Assembly (NCBI RefSeq): GCF_051960575.1
Contig: NZ_JBQCEE010000069.1
Span: 1-6,287 of the forward strand
DNA from: JBQCEE01 sp051960575
Lineage (GTDB): Bacteria > Actinomycetota > Actinomycetes > Mycobacteriales > Jatrophihabitantaceae
Reading direction: 5' to 3'
Length of the DNA: 6,287 bases
Shown: one piece after another, positions 5,701-6,287 of the stretch
Numbering within the stretch: the stretch's first letter is position 1
How the letters are laid out: each line of letters starts with the position of its first letter
Notes under the pieces: model-generated
The model's input: only the letters and a program-made list of their open reading frames with translations
What the model was told of the DNA's origin: nothing
Database searches by the model: none
Position numbers and translations under genes: made by a program

Positions 5701-6287
5701 AGGGCCACGGCACCGAGAACGACTTCGTCGTGATCCCCGATCTGGACGGTGACATCGATCTCACACCCGAGCTCGTCCGGGCGCTGTGCGACCGCCACCG
5801 CGGCATCGGCGCCGACGGCGTGCTGCGCGTCGTGAGGTGCGAGAACGACCCCGACGGCAAGGAATTCACCGCCGACGCGGAGTACTTCATGGACTACCGC
5901 AACGCCGACGGCAGCCTGGCCGAGATGTGCGGAAATGGAATTCGTGTATTTCTGCGATACCTAATCCGGTCCCGCCTCGTTACAGAGTCAGCGGCGGTGG
6001 CGACACGCGGCGGGATCACGCGAGTGCGGTCCTGCACCGATGGCGACATCAGCGTGCAGATGGGATCGCCCCAGGTCCTTGCCGACCGGCCGGTCGCCAC
6101 CGCCGCGCCTATCTCCACCCCGGCGCTGGCTGCCGTGCGCATGCCGAACCCGCACGTCGTCGTCCAGGTCGATCCGGACGAGCTCGACAGCCTCGATCTG
6201 AGCCGGCCCCCGGTCGTCGTGCCGCCGCTGCCGGACGGGCAGAACGTCGAGTTCGTCACCGAGGTGGGCCCACGGCACCTGCGCATG
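5688..6287 (+). CDS. dapF: Diaminopimelate epimerase, N-terminal part (3' end outside window)
   Basis: It interconverts LL- and meso-diaminopimelate, the step giving the meso form for lysine and for peptidoglycan cross-linking in the cytoplasm. Seen: 200 codons without a stop up to the window edge. HGTENDFVVI (7-16) holds the substrate-binding Asn11. DRHRGIGADGVL (35-46), YRNADGSLAEMCGNGIR with catalytic Cys81, MPNPHVVV (152-159) and NVEFV (186-190) follow. The second catalytic cysteine, expected in the C-terminal half, lies outside the window. The ATG at 5688 gives the exact family N terminus and overlaps miaA by 13 nt in another frame. Directly after the Cys81 codon, codons 82-101 switch to A/T-ending rare codons while the protein motif stays normal. 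The gene is intact as far as visible. Confidence 0.97.
   Translation, partial: MRVLKGHGTENDFVVIPDLDGDIDLTPELVRALCDRHRGIGADGVLRVVRCENDPDGKEFTADAEYFMDYRNADGSLAEMCGNGIRVFLRYLIRSRLVTESAAVATRGGITRVRSCTDGDISVQMGSPQVLADRPVATAAPISTPALAAVRMPNPHVVVQVDPDELDSLDLSRPPVVVPPLPDGQNVEFVTEVGPRHLRM
5931..5990 (+). other. AT-rich rare-codon patch in dapF
   Basis: Twelve of the 20 codons from 5931 to 5990 end in A or T (gga, aat, gga, att, cgt, gta, ttt, cga, cta, gtt, aca, tca), whereas A/T-ending codons are scarce in the rest of the window. By count, 17 of 40 bases in 5931-5970 are G or C, and only 7 of 20 in 5931-5950. It starts at the codon after catalytic Cys81. It contains a GTAT...ATAC inverted pair (5946-5949, 5957-5960). 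The encoded residues GNGIRVFLRYL are normal for the family, so this is synonymous drift or selection, not a broken gene. Confidence 0.75.

Noticed and set aside
5861..5943. Two GGAATTC copies (5861-5867 and 5937-5943) in dapF
   Set aside because: Only two 7-bp copies 76 bp apart, each explained by codons in frame. There is no further repeat structure.
1..6287. Search for CRISPR, tRNA, insertion sequence, phage, toxin-antitoxin or defence genes
   Set aside because: No regularly spaced repeats, no cloverleaf-like RNA sequence, no transposase or defence motifs. All substantial coding capacity is accounted for by seven chromosomal genes in a conserved order.

Overview
The window is ordinary chromosomal DNA from a high-GC actinobacterium (Actinomycetota). 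Nearly all codons end in G or C. The gene order miaB – (minus-strand DUF349 gene) – extradiol-dioxygenase-like gene – miaA – dapF matches the conserved actinobacterial neighbourhood seen, from memory, in Mycobacterium tuberculosis around Rv2733c–Rv2726c. The RNase Y gene upstream of miaB argues against Mycobacterium itself, which as far as I know lacks RNase Y. It fits other actinobacterial orders, but I cannot name a genus.

Layout. Plus strand, 1-803: the C-terminal half of RNase Y (rny), cut by the left edge. Plus strand, 859-2274: miaB, the tRNA methylthiotransferase. Minus strand, 4041 down to 2305: a two-gene unit of a DUF349 helical-repeat protein followed by a limonene-1,2-epoxide-hydrolase-like protein. 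The second of these converges on miaB with only 30 bp between stop codons. Plus strand, 4107-6287: a compact run of an extradiol-dioxygenase-like protein, miaA (8-nt overlap) and dapF (13-nt overlap, cut by the right edge). A 65-bp divergent intergenic region at 4042-4106 drives the DUF349 unit one way and the miaA cluster the other. There is no gene-free stretch over 300 bases. I see no tRNA, rRNA, CRISPR array, insertion sequence or phage gene.

How the genes fit together. MiaA puts an isopentenyl group on A37 of tRNAs reading UNN codons and MiaB adds the methylthio group, so both steps of ms2i6A37 synthesis are encoded here, about 2.5 kb apart. RNase Y acts in RNA turnover. DapF makes meso-diaminopimelate for lysine and peptidoglycan. 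The other three genes (DUF349, epoxide-hydrolase-like, dioxygenase-like) have no established physiological role in this setting.

The most interesting observations are modest. Several genes appear to start without a Shine-Dalgarno sequence but with a -10-like TANNNT hexamer 6-9 nt before the start, suggesting leaderless transcripts. dapF carries a sharply AT-rich, rare-codon patch directly after its catalytic cysteine codon. The dioxygenase-like protein seems to lack the family's metal-binding histidines. I found no convincing previously undescribed multi-gene system.
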